Below are positions 35,887-46,571 of a stretch of 64,000 nucleotides of DNA, piece after piece (position 1 is the first letter of the stretch; each line of letters begins with the position of its first letter). The DNA is from Aquilaria yunnanensis. Taxonomy: Eukaryota > Streptophyta > Magnoliopsida > Malvales > Thymelaeaceae. The position numbers were made by a program, and so were the translations under genes. The stretch lies in assembly GCA_039654915.1 (NCBI GenBank), contig CM077600.1, forward strand, positions 78,253,992 through 78,317,991, in the 5' to 3' direction. Under the pieces are notes generated by a model. That model worked only from the letters and a program-made list of their open reading frames with translations, ran no database searches and had not been told where the DNA came from.

Positions 35887-36906
35887 GATATGATCAAAGA
35901 AGGCACAACCAGTGATGATGAGGACCCATTGAAGATAACTAGTGGACCATTGACAAGGGAGAAGGCTAAGGAGCTCACTAGTGCACTTCAAGCTCGGATG
36001 TTGACAGATTGGTGATGTTCTGGTAGAAAAATCATATCTTGAGCTAAACAGATCAGAATTGAGTAATTCTTGATTCATTGGAAAGATAACATCTGGAGCT
36101 ACAAATCATATGAAGACTATAAAACCCAGTTTGCACGATAAGGAGGTCCAATTTAGCTTCAAAGTCGCGATTTACGAGTTATCGCTGGTTCAGAAGCAGT
36201 TGCAGTATTTTGGGAATATCTTTCGATTTCAAAGTCCATTTTGTGTGATTCAAGTGTGGTTTCGAAGCTAAGAAAGAGATCTACAACTTTCATGCTTTGA
36301 ATTTTGATAAATCATTGCTGCATCAAGTTCGAATTTCAGCTTGAAGTTGGAGACACAAGCCAGAATCACCCAAGAAGGCTATTTTGGAGTTTTTATGGCC
36401 AATCTTGTTTTGTAACGTATTTTATTTTATTTTCATATTTATTTACATTATTTAGGATGTTATTTAGGCCATGGAATTGATTCAAGTCATTTAGGATAAA
36501 AGGAATTCGCTGCACACCTTAAACATGTGTTAAAAGTGTGTTAGAGTCCTAGTTTGACTAGGTTTTCTTGAGTCCTTTGTAACTAGGTTTCCTAGGTGAC
36601 TTGGGCTGCGAATTTTGCCCAGCTTTTAACCCTAGTTTAGGCCTATATAAAGGCACATATTCTGGGTGTAAACATACAGAAAAATTTTGAAATAATATTG
36701 CTCTTTGGAGAGGTTTTCTCTTTGGTTCTTGGCGGACTGCCTTGGTGCACAAGTATGCTTGTGTTCTTGGAGTTCTATACTTCTCGTTTCTAGTCACAGG
36801 TTGATTAGGGGTGGGGGTCTTCAAACCCAGTCTCTTTGATGTCTTGTGGAGCTTGAAAACATCTTGGGTGAGTTTCATGGTCGTTATACCATCGGGGTTC
36901 GCATCA
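35887..36906 (+). repeat. Plus-strand gag-only copy, 5' LTR
   Basis: 1020 bp from GATATGATCAAAG (the initial T is missing) to TTCGCATCA. TATA box tatataaagg at about 36644-36653. It is followed by PBS ttggtatcagagcca at 36908-36922. Confidence 0.92.
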
Positions 36907-37931
36907 GTTGGTATCAGAGCCACAAGTTCCATTGAAGGACATATCTTGTGTTCTTGTTTCCCTTCGTTTTTATTTCAATTCTGTCCAGTAATTTTTGTGT
37001 TTTAATTCTCTGTTTTAATCCTTTTTTGTCTTGTTTCAGGTCTGTTCTTTTTATTCCATCCTTGTTCAAGTCTGAAAATCACAAAAACAATAAAAAGAAG
37101 TCAATCCATGTCACCTTGTGTTCTCGGTTTCTACTTGTTTGTTCTTGTTTAATTCTCGTCTTTCTGTTTTGTTTCCAGCCCTATTAATCTCTTCTGTTTT
37201 CATTGTTTCCAGCATCTTAGAGTCCAGAAAACACTAAAAAAAAGAGAAGGATCCAAATTGAGGAAGTTACGGTACAACCAACGTTGATTTCAAATTGGTT
37301 TTACGCAACCAACGTTGATTTCAAATTGGTTTCGTATAACCAACGTTGATTTCCAGTTGTGCAAATTTCAATAGTTTCTTGTCTTGGCCGAAAAGAATTC
37401 TAACTTTTTGTCTTTGACAGTCAGGAATTTCAAAGAGAACGTTTGGTTAGCATCAAAACAGCAAGCAAAAAGAGGGGGAAAAAAAAAGGAGGAAAAAAAA
37501 AAAAAGAAAGAAAAGAGAAAAAGAACAAAGCAAAGGAAAGAAAAGAACAAAGATAGAAAAACAAAAGTACAAAGGAAAGAGCTTGCTGAAAAGAAGGTTT
37601 TCTTTTTTTTTACAAAGTGTTGAAAGTTTTCGTGCCCAAAACCTATCCCATTGTTTTCTAGCCAAAAAGCTTTCTTTGTGGTTCTTGTGATCATCAATTG
37701 CAAGAGCTTCCTAGAGTCTTTTAAAGCTTGTTTAGCCCACCTCCTTTGGAGTCAAAATAGTTCTTCAAAAATTCAAGTTTTCTTGTGTGCTTTGAGGATA
37801 GTTTTCTTAGAACTTTGGAGAACTCTTTGAATAGCAATATCTCACTAACAAATTGAGTGTTTTGAGTGTTCATATTTTGAGTGAAACACGTGAGGTGAGT
37901 GTTTGTGAGGATCTTTGTTATTTTCAGGAGT
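36907..37931 (+). other. Leader of the plus-strand gag-only copy
   Basis: PBS, then a non-coding leader with three tandem units of 31 bp (37275-37360), a purine-rich tract (about 37463-37580) and ttattttcag just before the gag start (37911-37927), which resembles a splice acceptor. I see no gene. Confidence 0.75.
37275..37360 (+). repeat. 31-bp tandem repeat, three units
   Basis: Units begin at 37275, 37306 and 37337, each with aaccaacgttgattt. The minus copy has only a single, diverged equivalent near 45150-45190, so the array expanded in this copy or its source. Confidence 0.8.
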
Positions 37932-40535
37932 ATGGAGGGCCAGGAGGATAGGAGAATGGAAGTGAGACACAATGATGAGCCAACCATGAGAGAGCTTCAA
38001 GAAACTCTCAATAGGCTTGTTGGGAGGATTGAAGACATTGACTTGAGGTTGCCAAGGAGACCAAATCCCATTTTGCAACCAAGGAGAGGTCCAAGGAGAG
38101 AAGAACCCGAGGAGGAAGAAGGGCATTGGCATGACCATGGGCTTCCAAGGAGGGTGGAGCCAAGAGAGGATAACAACCTAAATTCCATCAAGCCTACCAT
38201 TCCACCTTTCCAAGGGAGGAGTGATCCCGATGCATATTGGGAGTGGGAACAAAAGATTGAGATGGTGTTTGATTGCCATCATTACTCCGAGAAAGAGAAG
38301 GTTAAATTGGCTACCATAAAGTTCACTAATTATGCTCTTGTATGGTGGAATTAGGATGTTACTTCTAGGAGAAGGAATGAGGAGGAGCCCATACATACAT
38401 GGAGAGCCCTTAAAGCCTTAATGAGGAGGAGATTTGTGCCTAGCTACTACACTAAAGATCAACGCCTCAAGCTTCAAAAGCTAGTGCAAGGCCAAAGGAG
38501 TGTGGAGGACTACCATAAAGACTTGGAGATAACCTTGACCCGAGCCAACATCATGGAGGATGAGGAGACTACCATTGCTAGATTCATTAATGGTCTCAAT
38601 CCTGAGATTGCCAACAAAGTGGAAATGGCACCTCATTTGAACATGGAGGATTTGCTTTATTATGCCACCAAGGCCGAGAAAATCATCAAAAGGTCCAAGG
38701 CATCCAAGATGTGTCAAGGAGGAATTTCCACATGGAAAGAAGCATGGAGCAAAGATGTAGGAGAAGTACCCAAGCCAAACATGGAGGCCACAAAAGGAGA
38801 CTTGTCTCAATCTCAACAAGAAAAGTCAATCATGCTTGTACCACTTTCACCACAACAAGTCTTTGAGGATCAAAGAAAATTTCAAAGTAAGGTTGAGAGA
38901 AAAGTAAATGAGGGGAAAGTTGAGGGCAAGAGTGATGAGGGGAAAGTTGAGAGAACAACCGAGAGATTAAGTCAGAATAGTGAACATGAGGGGAAGAAGA
39001 GTGGAGAGTTCCCGAGAGAAGAAATTGAGTGCGAAGTTGAGAGAAGACAAGAGTGCAATGAACCTAAGCCAAGTGATTTCGTATGCAAAAGTTTGCCTAA
39101 CCTTGTTTCTTATCCTATGTTTGAAGGGGATGAAATTAATGCAACTCCAACCGAAGCCATTAAGTGCAAAGGTGAAAATTTTGTGGTTCCAAAGGAAGAT
39201 ACTTGGAGACTAAGTCGAACCACTGTAATGTATTTCTTCCCAACACCTAGATTTGATGTAGTTTTGCATGAAAATCTCAAACAATGTGTGTTTGCTAGTA
39301 ATGTTATTTTGAAGAATGGTTTTCATGAAACTAGATTAAGAGAAGGAAGTAAGCATGAAAAATTGACAAAATATGGTTTTAAAGCTTCTAATTCTTTGGT
39401 TTTGTCAAATCCTCTTTGGAATTGCTTGAGTTTCTCTAGAGGAAAATCTGTTTTGTTGTCTTTTGTTTCTTAATTTGTTAGTTTTGCATCCATGTCACAT
39501 TGGTTTGTTTTGTCTCAAGTTAAAGCTACTTCTTTGGAATTTTTCATGCATAAATTGGTTGTTACCCATGCATTACATATTTCTTTGTTTCCCATTTATA
39601 TTCAGCCCATTTTTCTGTGTCAATCTTTAATTTCCAGCAAGTATCTTTTTGTCATGACACATGCATTACACAAACTTTTGAGTCTTGATATTTTTGCTTT
39701 ATGTCTAAACCTGAAATTTTTTATTTTGAGTGAAAATTCTGGTTTTAAATTCAGCCTTTTAAGGAGGTATGTTGAGTCCTTTGTTTTGTGTCACATTTCA
39801 TACATATTCACAATTTTTATGCATTGTGGTGCATATGCATACAAAAATAAGTTTGATCTTGTTTCATTTAAAATGCTTAGGATTTTTGTGAAATTCATGC
39901 ATCCTAGTTTTGTTATTAGTTTAGGCCACATTGTGTTCAGTTCTTGTTTGTTTGAATGGCCTATGCAAACTATTGTTTTGACATGCATAACTTGTGTTTC
40001 TCCTAACCATAACACTTGTGTAAGTTTAGGTCCATTTGTTTTGAGTGCATTCAGCATCTCGAAGATAAATTCTTCTAACACTTTTCCTAGTTTTGGGAAT
40101 AATATTTTTGAGATGGTAAAGGCAATGAAAGTGATGCCTCGAGTTAAAATGAAAATTGTGCTAACTTTCAGATTTTTTGTGCTAATTGCTTCTAACTTTG
40201 TTTTTGACCCTGGAGGTATCATTACATTTGGATATTGGTTCAGGTTTTTCACAAGATCAAAGCTCCATACACAAGCATCCCATGTTATTGGTGCTTATGT
40301 GAAAGGTAAGTGCTTATGTGCTGATCATTTCATTGTTATTGATTCAATTCCCTTTTCTAGTGCAGGTTTTGATTCGAGGACGAATCCTTCTAAGAAGGGG
40401 GGAGCTGATATGATCAAAGAAGGCACAACCAGTGATGATAAGGACCCATTGAAGATAACTAGTGGACCATTGACAAGGGAGAAGGCTAAGGAGCTCACTA
40501 GTGCACTTCAAGCTCGGATGTTGACAGATTGGTGA
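37932..40535 (+). pseudogene. gag: Gag-only polyprotein, plus-strand copy (two nonsense codons, 225-bp deletion)
   Basis: Starts MEGQEDRRMEVRH at 37932, in the same frame to 40535. The gag domain (DPDAYWEWEQKIEMVFDCHH, ALVWWN, RRRFVPS) lies in codons 80-250. Stops are a TAG at 38352-38354, where the minus copy has Gln, and a TAA at 39471-39473, where it has Glu. Relative to the minus copy, 75 codons are missing after EPKPS (39061-39075), with no shift of frame. The frame ends 130 bp inside the 3' LTR at MLTDW. No pol domain is present. Confidence 0.9.
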
Positions 40536-41159
40536 TGTTCTGGTAGAAAAATCATATCTTGAGCTAAACAGATCAGAATTGAGTAATTCTTGATTCATTG
40601 GAAAGATAACATCTGGAGCTACAAATCATATGCAGACCATCAAACCCAGTTTGCATGATACGGAGGTCCAATTTAGCTTCAAAGTCACGATTTACGAGTT
40701 ATCACTGGTTCAGAAGCAGTTGCAGTATTTTGGAAATATATTTCGATTTCAAAGTCCATTTTGTGTGATTCAAGTGTGGTTTCGAAGATAAGAAAGAGAT
40801 CTACAACTTTCATGCTTTGAATTTTGATAAATCATTGCTGCATCAAGTTCGAATTTCAGCTTGAAGTTGGAGACACAAGCCAGAATCACCCAAGAAGGCT
40901 ATTTTGGAGTTTTTATGGCCAATCTTGTTTTGTAACGTATTTTATTTTATTTTCATATTTATTTACATTATTTAGGATGTTATTTAGGCCATGGAATTGA
41001 TTCAAGTCATTTAGGATAAAAGGAATTCGCTGCACACCTTAAACATGTGTTAAAAGTGTGTTAGAGTCCTAGTTTGACTAGGTTTTCTTGAGTCCTTTGT
41101 AACTAGGTTTCCTAGGTGACTTGGGCTGCGAATTTTGCCCAGCTTTTAACCCTAGTTTA
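40406..41159 (+). repeat. Truncated 3' LTR of the plus-strand gag-only copy
   Basis: The first 754 bp of the 1020-bp LTR, preceded by the PPT (aagaaggggggagc, 40392-40405). It ends at cctagttta, just before the TATA region, and passes into an opposite-strand LTR. Confidence 0.9.
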
Positions 41160-41941
41160 CATCCAGAATATGTGCCTTTATATAGGCCTAAACTAGGGTT
41201 AAAAGCTGGGTAAAATTCGCAGCCTAAATCCCTTAGGAATCCTAGATACAAAGACATAGGAAATCCTAATCAAATTAGGACTCTAATTCCTAGTTTGAAC
41301 AAGTTTAATGAATGCAGCATATGCCACTTGTCCAAAATGATTTAAAACTATTCCATAGCCTAAATAACTTCCTAAATAATGTATCTAAATAGGATTTGAA
41401 TGAAAATAAAATATAAATACAAGATTGACCATAAAAACTCCAAAATAGTCTTCTTGGGTGATTCTTGCTTGTGTCTCCAACTTCAAGCTGAAATTCGAAC
41501 TTGATGCAGCCATGATTTCTCAAAATGTAAAACATGAAAGTTGTAGATATATTTCTTAGTTTCGAAACCACACTTTAATCACACAAAATGGACTTCTGAA
41601 TCGAAAGATATTCCCAAAATACTGCAACTGCTTCTGAACCAGCGATAACTCGTAAATCGCGACTTTGAAGCTAAATTGGACCTCTTTATCTTGCAAAATG
41701 GGTTTGATGGGCTTCATATGATTTGTAGCTCCAGATGTTATATTTCCAATGAATCAAGAATTACTCAATTCGGATCTGTTTAGCTCAAGATATGATTTTT
41801 CTACCAGAACATCGCCAATCTGTCAACATCCGAGCTTGAAGTGCACTAGTGAGCTCCTTAGCCTTTTTCCTTGTCAATGGTCCACTAGAAACCTTCAGTG
41901 GGTCCTTGCATTCCTTGGTTGTGCCTTCTTTGATCGTATCA
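41155..41941 (-). repeat. Truncated 3' LTR of the minus-strand gag-only copy
   Basis: 787 bp in minus orientation, running from 41941 down to gttta at 41155-41159, shared with the plus LTR. It extends about 33 bp further into the LTR than its partner; these bases form the loop of the inverted repeat. Confidence 0.9.
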
Positions 41942-44634
41942 GCTCCCCCCTCCTTAGAAGGATTCGTCCTCGAATCAAAACCTGCACTAGAAAAGGGAGT
42001 TGAATCAATAACAATGAAATAATCAACACATAAGCACTTACCTTTAACATATGAACCAATAGCATGGAATGCTTGTGTATGGAGCTTTAATCTTGTGCAA
42101 AACCTGAACCAATATCCAAATGCAATGATACCTCCTGGATCAAAGACAAAGCTTGAAACAATTAGCATAAAAAATCTGAATGTTTGCACAATTTTCATCT
42201 TAGCTCTAAGCATCACTTTCATTGCCTTTACCATCTCAAAAACATTATTCTCACAACAAGTAAAACTGTAGGAATAATTTACCTTAGGGATGCTGTATGC
42301 ACTCAAAACAAATGGACCTAAACTAACACAAGTGTTATAGTTATGAAACACACAAGTTATGCATGTCAAGACAATAGTTTCCATAGGCCATTCAACCAAA
42401 CAAGAATTGAACACAATGTGGCCTAAACTAATAACCAAACTAGGATGTATGAATTTCACAAAAATCCTAAGCATTTTGAATGAGACAAGAACAAACTTAT
42501 TTTTGTATGTGTATGCACCACAGTGCATGAAATTTGAAAATGGGGTGTGACACAAAACAAAAGACTCAACACATCTCCTTAGAAGGCTGAATTTAAATCC
42601 AGAATTTTCACTCAAAATAAAAACTTTCAAGTTTGGACATAAAGCAAAAATATCAAGACTCAAAAGTTTGTGTAATGCATGTGTCATGACAAAAAGATAC
42701 TTGCTGGAAATTAAAGATTGACACAGAAAAATGGGCTGAATATAAATGGGAAACAAAGAAATATGTAATGCATGGGTAACAACCAATTTATGCATGAAAA
42801 ATTCCAAAGAAGTAGCTTTAACTTGAGACAAAACAAACCAATGTGACATGGATGCAAAACTAACAAATTCAGAAACAAAAGACAACAAAACATATTTTCC
42901 TCTAGAGAAACTCAAGCAATTCCAAAGAGGATTTGACAAAACCAAAGAATTAGAAGCTTTAAAACCATATTTTGTCAAAGTTTCATGCTTACTTCCTTCT
43001 CTTAATCTAGTTTCATGAAAACCATTCTTCAAAATAACATTACTAGCAAACACACATTGTTTCAGATTTTCAAGCAAAACTACATCAAATCTAGGTGTTA
43101 GGAAGAAATACATTACAGCGGATGGACTTAGTCTCCAAGTATCTTCCTTTGGAACCACAATTTTTTTACCTTTGCACTCAATGGCTTTGGTTGGAGTTGC
43201 ATTAATTTCATCCCCTTCAAACATAGGATAAGAAACAAGGTTAGGCAAACTTTTGCATACGAAATCACTTGGACTCACCTCAAATTGTTCCTTCTCAAAA
43301 TCCTTTATTGTTTTAATGCATGGGACATGGCTTAGAATTTTAGGAACACCAACTTCTTGGATGGGCAGCAACTCACTTGATTCTTGTAGCTGATCTCCAA
43401 TTAAGTCCTGAAAAGAAGACAACACAACACTAGAAGAAGACTCCATTATGTTAGATGAAAGTATGGCTTCTCTGTAGGTCATTCTCTCTTCACTCGGCTT
43501 GGGTTCATTGCACTCTTGTCTTCTCTCAACTTTGCACTCAATTTCTTCCCTCGGGAACTCTCCACTCTTCTTCCCCTCATGTTCACTCTTCTCAGTTAAT
43601 CTCTCGGTTGTTCTCTCAACTTTCCCCTCATCACTCTTGCCCTCAACTTTCCCCTCTTTTACTTTTCTCTCAACCTCACTTTGAATTTTTCTTTGATCCT
43701 CCAAGACTTGTTGTGGTGAAAGTGGTACAAGCATGATTGACTTTTCTTGTGGCAGCTGAGACAAGTCTCCTTTTGTGGTCTCCATGTTTGGCTTGGGTAC
43801 TTCTCTCACATCCTTACTCCATGCTCCTCTCCATGTGGAAATTCCTCCTTGACACATCTTGGATGCCTTTGCTCTCCTGATGCTCCTCTCGGCCTTAATG
43901 GCATGATGAAGGAAATCCTCCATGTTGACATATGGCACCATCTCCACTTCGTTGGCAATCTCAAAATTGAGACCATTAATGAATCTAGCAATGGTGGTCT
44001 CCTCATCCTCCATGATGTTGGCTCGTGTCAAGGTCCTCTCCAAGTCTTTATGGTAGTCCTCCACACTCCTTTGGCCTTGCACTAGCTTTTGAAGCTTTAA
44101 GCGTTGATCTCTATAGTAGGAGCTAGGCACAAATCTCCTCCTCATTAAGGCTTTAAGGGCTCTCCATGTATGTATGGACTCCTCCTCATTCCTTCTCCTA
44201 GAAGTAACATCCTGATTCCACCATACAAGAGCATAATTAGTGAACTTTATGGTAGCCAATTTAACCTTATCTTTCTCGGAGTAATGATGGCAATCAAACA
44301 CCATCTCAATCTTTTGTTCCCACTCCCAATATGCATCGGGATCACTCCTCCCTTGGAAGGATGGAATGGTAAAGTTGATGGACTTAAGGTTATGATCTTC
44401 TCTTGGCTCCCCCCTCCTTGGAAGCCCATGGTCATGCCAATGCCCTTCTTCCTTCTCGGGTTCTTCTCTCCTTAGGCCTCTCCTTGGTTGAAAGATGGGA
44501 TTTGGTCTCCTTGGCAACCTCAAATCAATGTCCTCAATCCTCCCCACAAGTCTATTGAGAATTTCTTGAAATTCTCCCATGGTAGGCTCCTCATTGTGTC
44601 TCACTTCCATTCTCCTATCCTCTTGGCCCTCCAT
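41785..44634 (-). CDS. gag: Gag-only polyprotein, minus-strand copy, uninterrupted
   Basis: 950 codons from MEGQEDRRMEVRH (44634); an in-frame ATG at 44667 exists, but ttattttcag lies between the two and the shorter start is shared with the plus copy. Codons 80-250 form a retrotransposon gag domain of chromovirus type (DPDAYWEWEQKIEMVFDCHH, ALVWWNQDV, YRDQRLKLQKL). Next is a Glu/Lys-rich, Ser-rich linker (about 290-420). Codons about 470-880 are hydrophobic and Phe/Cys-rich, without a domain I know. The C-terminus (FDSRTNPSKEGG, then SGPLTRKKAKEL) resembles the tail of chromovirus pol polyproteins. There is no zinc knuckle, protease, RT or integrase. It ends 157 bp inside the LTR. Confidence 0.85.
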   Translation of the reverse strand: MEGQEDRRMEVRHNEEPTMGEFQEILNRLVGRIEDIDLRLPRRPNPIFQPRRGLRREEPEKEEGHWHDHGLPRRGEPREDHNLKSINFTIPSFQGRSDPDAYWEWEQKIEMVFDCHHYSEKDKVKLATIKFTNYALVWWNQDVTSRRRNEEESIHTWRALKALMRRRFVPSSYYRDQRLKLQKLVQGQRSVEDYHKDLERTLTRANIMEDEETTIARFINGLNFEIANEVEMVPYVNMEDFLHHAIKAERSIRRAKASKMCQGGISTWRGAWSKDVREVPKPNMETTKGDLSQLPQEKSIMLVPLSPQQVLEDQRKIQSEVERKVKEGKVEGKSDEGKVERTTERLTEKSEHEGKKSGEFPREEIECKVERRQECNEPKPSEERMTYREAILSSNIMESSSSVVLSSFQDLIGDQLQESSELLPIQEVGVPKILSHVPCIKTIKDFEKEQFEVSPSDFVCKSLPNLVSYPMFEGDEINATPTKAIECKGKKIVVPKEDTWRLSPSAVMYFFLTPRFDVVLLENLKQCVFASNVILKNGFHETRLREGSKHETLTKYGFKASNSLVLSNPLWNCLSFSRGKYVLLSFVSEFVSFASMSHWFVLSQVKATSLEFFMHKLVVTHALHISLFPIYIQPIFLCQSLISSKYLFVMTHALHKLLSLDIFALCPNLKVFILSENSGFKFSLLRRCVESFVLCHTPFSNFMHCGAYTYKNKFVLVSFKMLRIFVKFIHPSLVISLGHIVFNSCLVEWPMETIVLTCITCVFHNYNTCVSLGPFVLSAYSIPKVNYSYSFTCCENNVFEMVKAMKVMLRAKMKIVQTFRFFMLIVSSFVFDPGGIIAFGYWFRFCTRLKLHTQAFHAIGSYVKGKCLCVDYFIVIDSTPFSSAGFDSRTNPSKEGGADTIKEGTTKECKDPLKVSSGPLTRKKAKELTSALQARMLTDWRCSGRKIIS

Positions 44635-45551
44635 ACTCCTGAAAATAACAAAGATTCTCACAAACACTCACCTCACGTGTTTCACTCAAAAGATGAACAC
44701 TCAAGCACTCAATTTGTTAGTGAGATATTGCTATTCAAAGAGTTCTCAAAAGTTCTAAGAAAACTATCCTCAAAGCACACAAGAAAACTTGAATTTTGAA
44801 GAACTATTTTGACTCCAAAAGAGGTGGGCTAAACAAGCTTTAAAAGACTCTAAGAAGCTCTTGCAATTGATGATCACAAGAACCACATAGAAAGCTTTTT
44901 GGCTTAAAAACAATGGGATAGGTTTTGGGGCGCAAAACTTTCAACACTTTCAGAAAACTTCTTTTTTTGCAAGCTCTTTTCTTTTCTTTTCTTTGCTCTT
45001 TCTTTTTCTTTTCTTTTCCTTCCTTTTTTTTTTTCCTCCTTTTTTTTTTTTTTTTTTGCTTGCTGTTTTGATGCTAACCAAACTTTCTCCTTGAAACTCC
45101 TTGCTGCCAAAGACAAAAAATTAGAATTCTTTTCGGCCAAGACAAGAAAACTAGTGAAATTGGCACAATTTGAAGCAACTTTTTGATACCGAAAATTCCT
45201 GAACTTGGATCCTTCTTTTTTTGAAGTTTTCTGGACTCTAAGATGCTGGAAACAATGAAAACAAAAGAGATTAATATGGCTGGAAACGAACCAGAAAGAT
45301 AAGAATTAGACAAGAACAAACGAATTGAAACCGAGAATACTAGGTGACACGGATTGACTTCTTTTTGTTGTTTTTGTGATTTTTGGACTTGAACAAGGAT
45401 GGAACAAAAAGAACAGACCTGAAACAAGAAGAAAACAGATTAAAACAGAGAATTAAAACATGAAAATTACTGGACAAAATTGAAAGAAAAACGAAGGGAG
45501 ACAAGAACACAAGATATGTCCTTCAATGGAACTTGTGGCTCTGATACCAAC
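44635..45551 (-). other. Leader and PBS of the minus-strand gag-only element
   Basis: PBS complement tggctctgataccaa at 45536-45550, followed on the minus strand by a non-coding leader with a long purine-rich stretch (plus-strand pyrimidine tract 44959-45058). No gene seen. Confidence 0.8.
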
Positions 45552-46571
45552 TGATGCGAACCCCGATGGTATAAAGACCATAAAACTCGCCCAAGATGTT
45601 TTTCAAGCTCCACAAGACATCAAAGAGACTGGGTTTGAAGACCCCCACCCCTAATCAACCTGTGACTAGAAACGAGAAGTATAGAACTCCAAGAACACAA
45701 GCATACTTGTGCACCAAGGCAGTCCGCCAAGAACAAAAGAGAAAACCTCTCCAAAGAGCAATATTATTTCGAAATTTTTCTGTGTGTTTACATCCAGAAT
45801 ATGTGCCTTTCTATAGACCTAAACTAGGGTTAAAAGCTGGGCAAAATTCGCAGCCTAAATCCCTTAGGAATCCTAGATACAAAGACATAGGAAATCCTAG
45901 TCAAATTAGGACTCTAATTCCTAGTTTGAACAAGTTTAATGAATGCAGCATATGCCACTTGTCCAAAACGATTTAAAACTATTCCATAACCTAAATAACT
46001 TCCTAAATAATTTAAATAATTAGGAAAATAAAATAACATACGTTACAGCACAAGATTGGGCATAAAAACCCAAAATAGTCTTCTCAAGTGGTTCCTGCTT
46101 GTGTCTTCAACTTCAAGCTGCAATTCGAACTTCATGCAGCCATGATTTCTCAAAATGTAAAACATGAAAGTTGTATATCTCTTTCTTAGCTTCGAAACCA
46201 CACTTGAATCACACAAAATGGACTTCTGAATCGAAAGATATTCCCAAAATACTGCAACTGCTTCTGAACCAGCGATAACTCGTAAATCGGGACTTTGAAG
46301 CTAAATTGGACCTCCTTAACATGAAAACTGGGTTTGATGGCCTTCATATGATTTGTAGCTCCAGATGTTATATTTCCAATGAATCAAGAAGTACTCCATT
46401 CTGATCTGTTTATCTCAAGATATGAATTTTCTACCAGAACATCGCCAATCTGTCAAAATCCAAGCTTAAAGTCCACTAGTGAGCTCCTTAGCCTTTTTCC
46501 TTGTCAATGGTCCACTAGAAACCTTCAGTGGGTCCTTGCCTTCCTTGGTTGTGCCTTCTTTGATCATATCA
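45552..46571 (-). repeat. Gag-only element LTR (outer right, 5' LTR)
   Basis: 1020 bp, complement of TGATATGATCAAAG at its right end and tgatgcgaacc at its left. About 19 differences from 34388-35407 (about 1.9%) were counted by eye. Confidence 0.93.

Larger units (their letters stand above)
34388..46571 (-). mobile_element. Gag-only Ty3/gypsy composite: minus-strand element containing a plus-strand copy
   Basis: Outer 1020-bp LTRs at 34388-35407 and 45552-46571, both minus, TSD gaccc. Segments: minus 3' LTR, 479 bp of minus internal 3' end (35408-35886), plus 5' LTR (35887-36906), plus internal (36907-40405), plus 3' LTR cut to 754 bp (40406-41159), minus 3' LTR cut to 787 bp (41155-41941), minus internal (41942-45551), minus 5' LTR. 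The two truncated LTRs meet tail to tail and share gttta. Neither copy encodes protease, RT, RNase H or integrase, so mobilisation must have used another element's enzymes. Confidence 0.92.

Noticed and set aside
37380..37710. Hydrophobic or Lys-rich frames over the purine tract
   Set aside because: Simple-sequence translation in all frames.
37899..44667. Regarding the two gag-only copies as a host gene pair in inverted orientation
   Set aside because: Both have LTRs, PBS and PPT, and the whole sits in a copia LTR with a 5-bp TSD.
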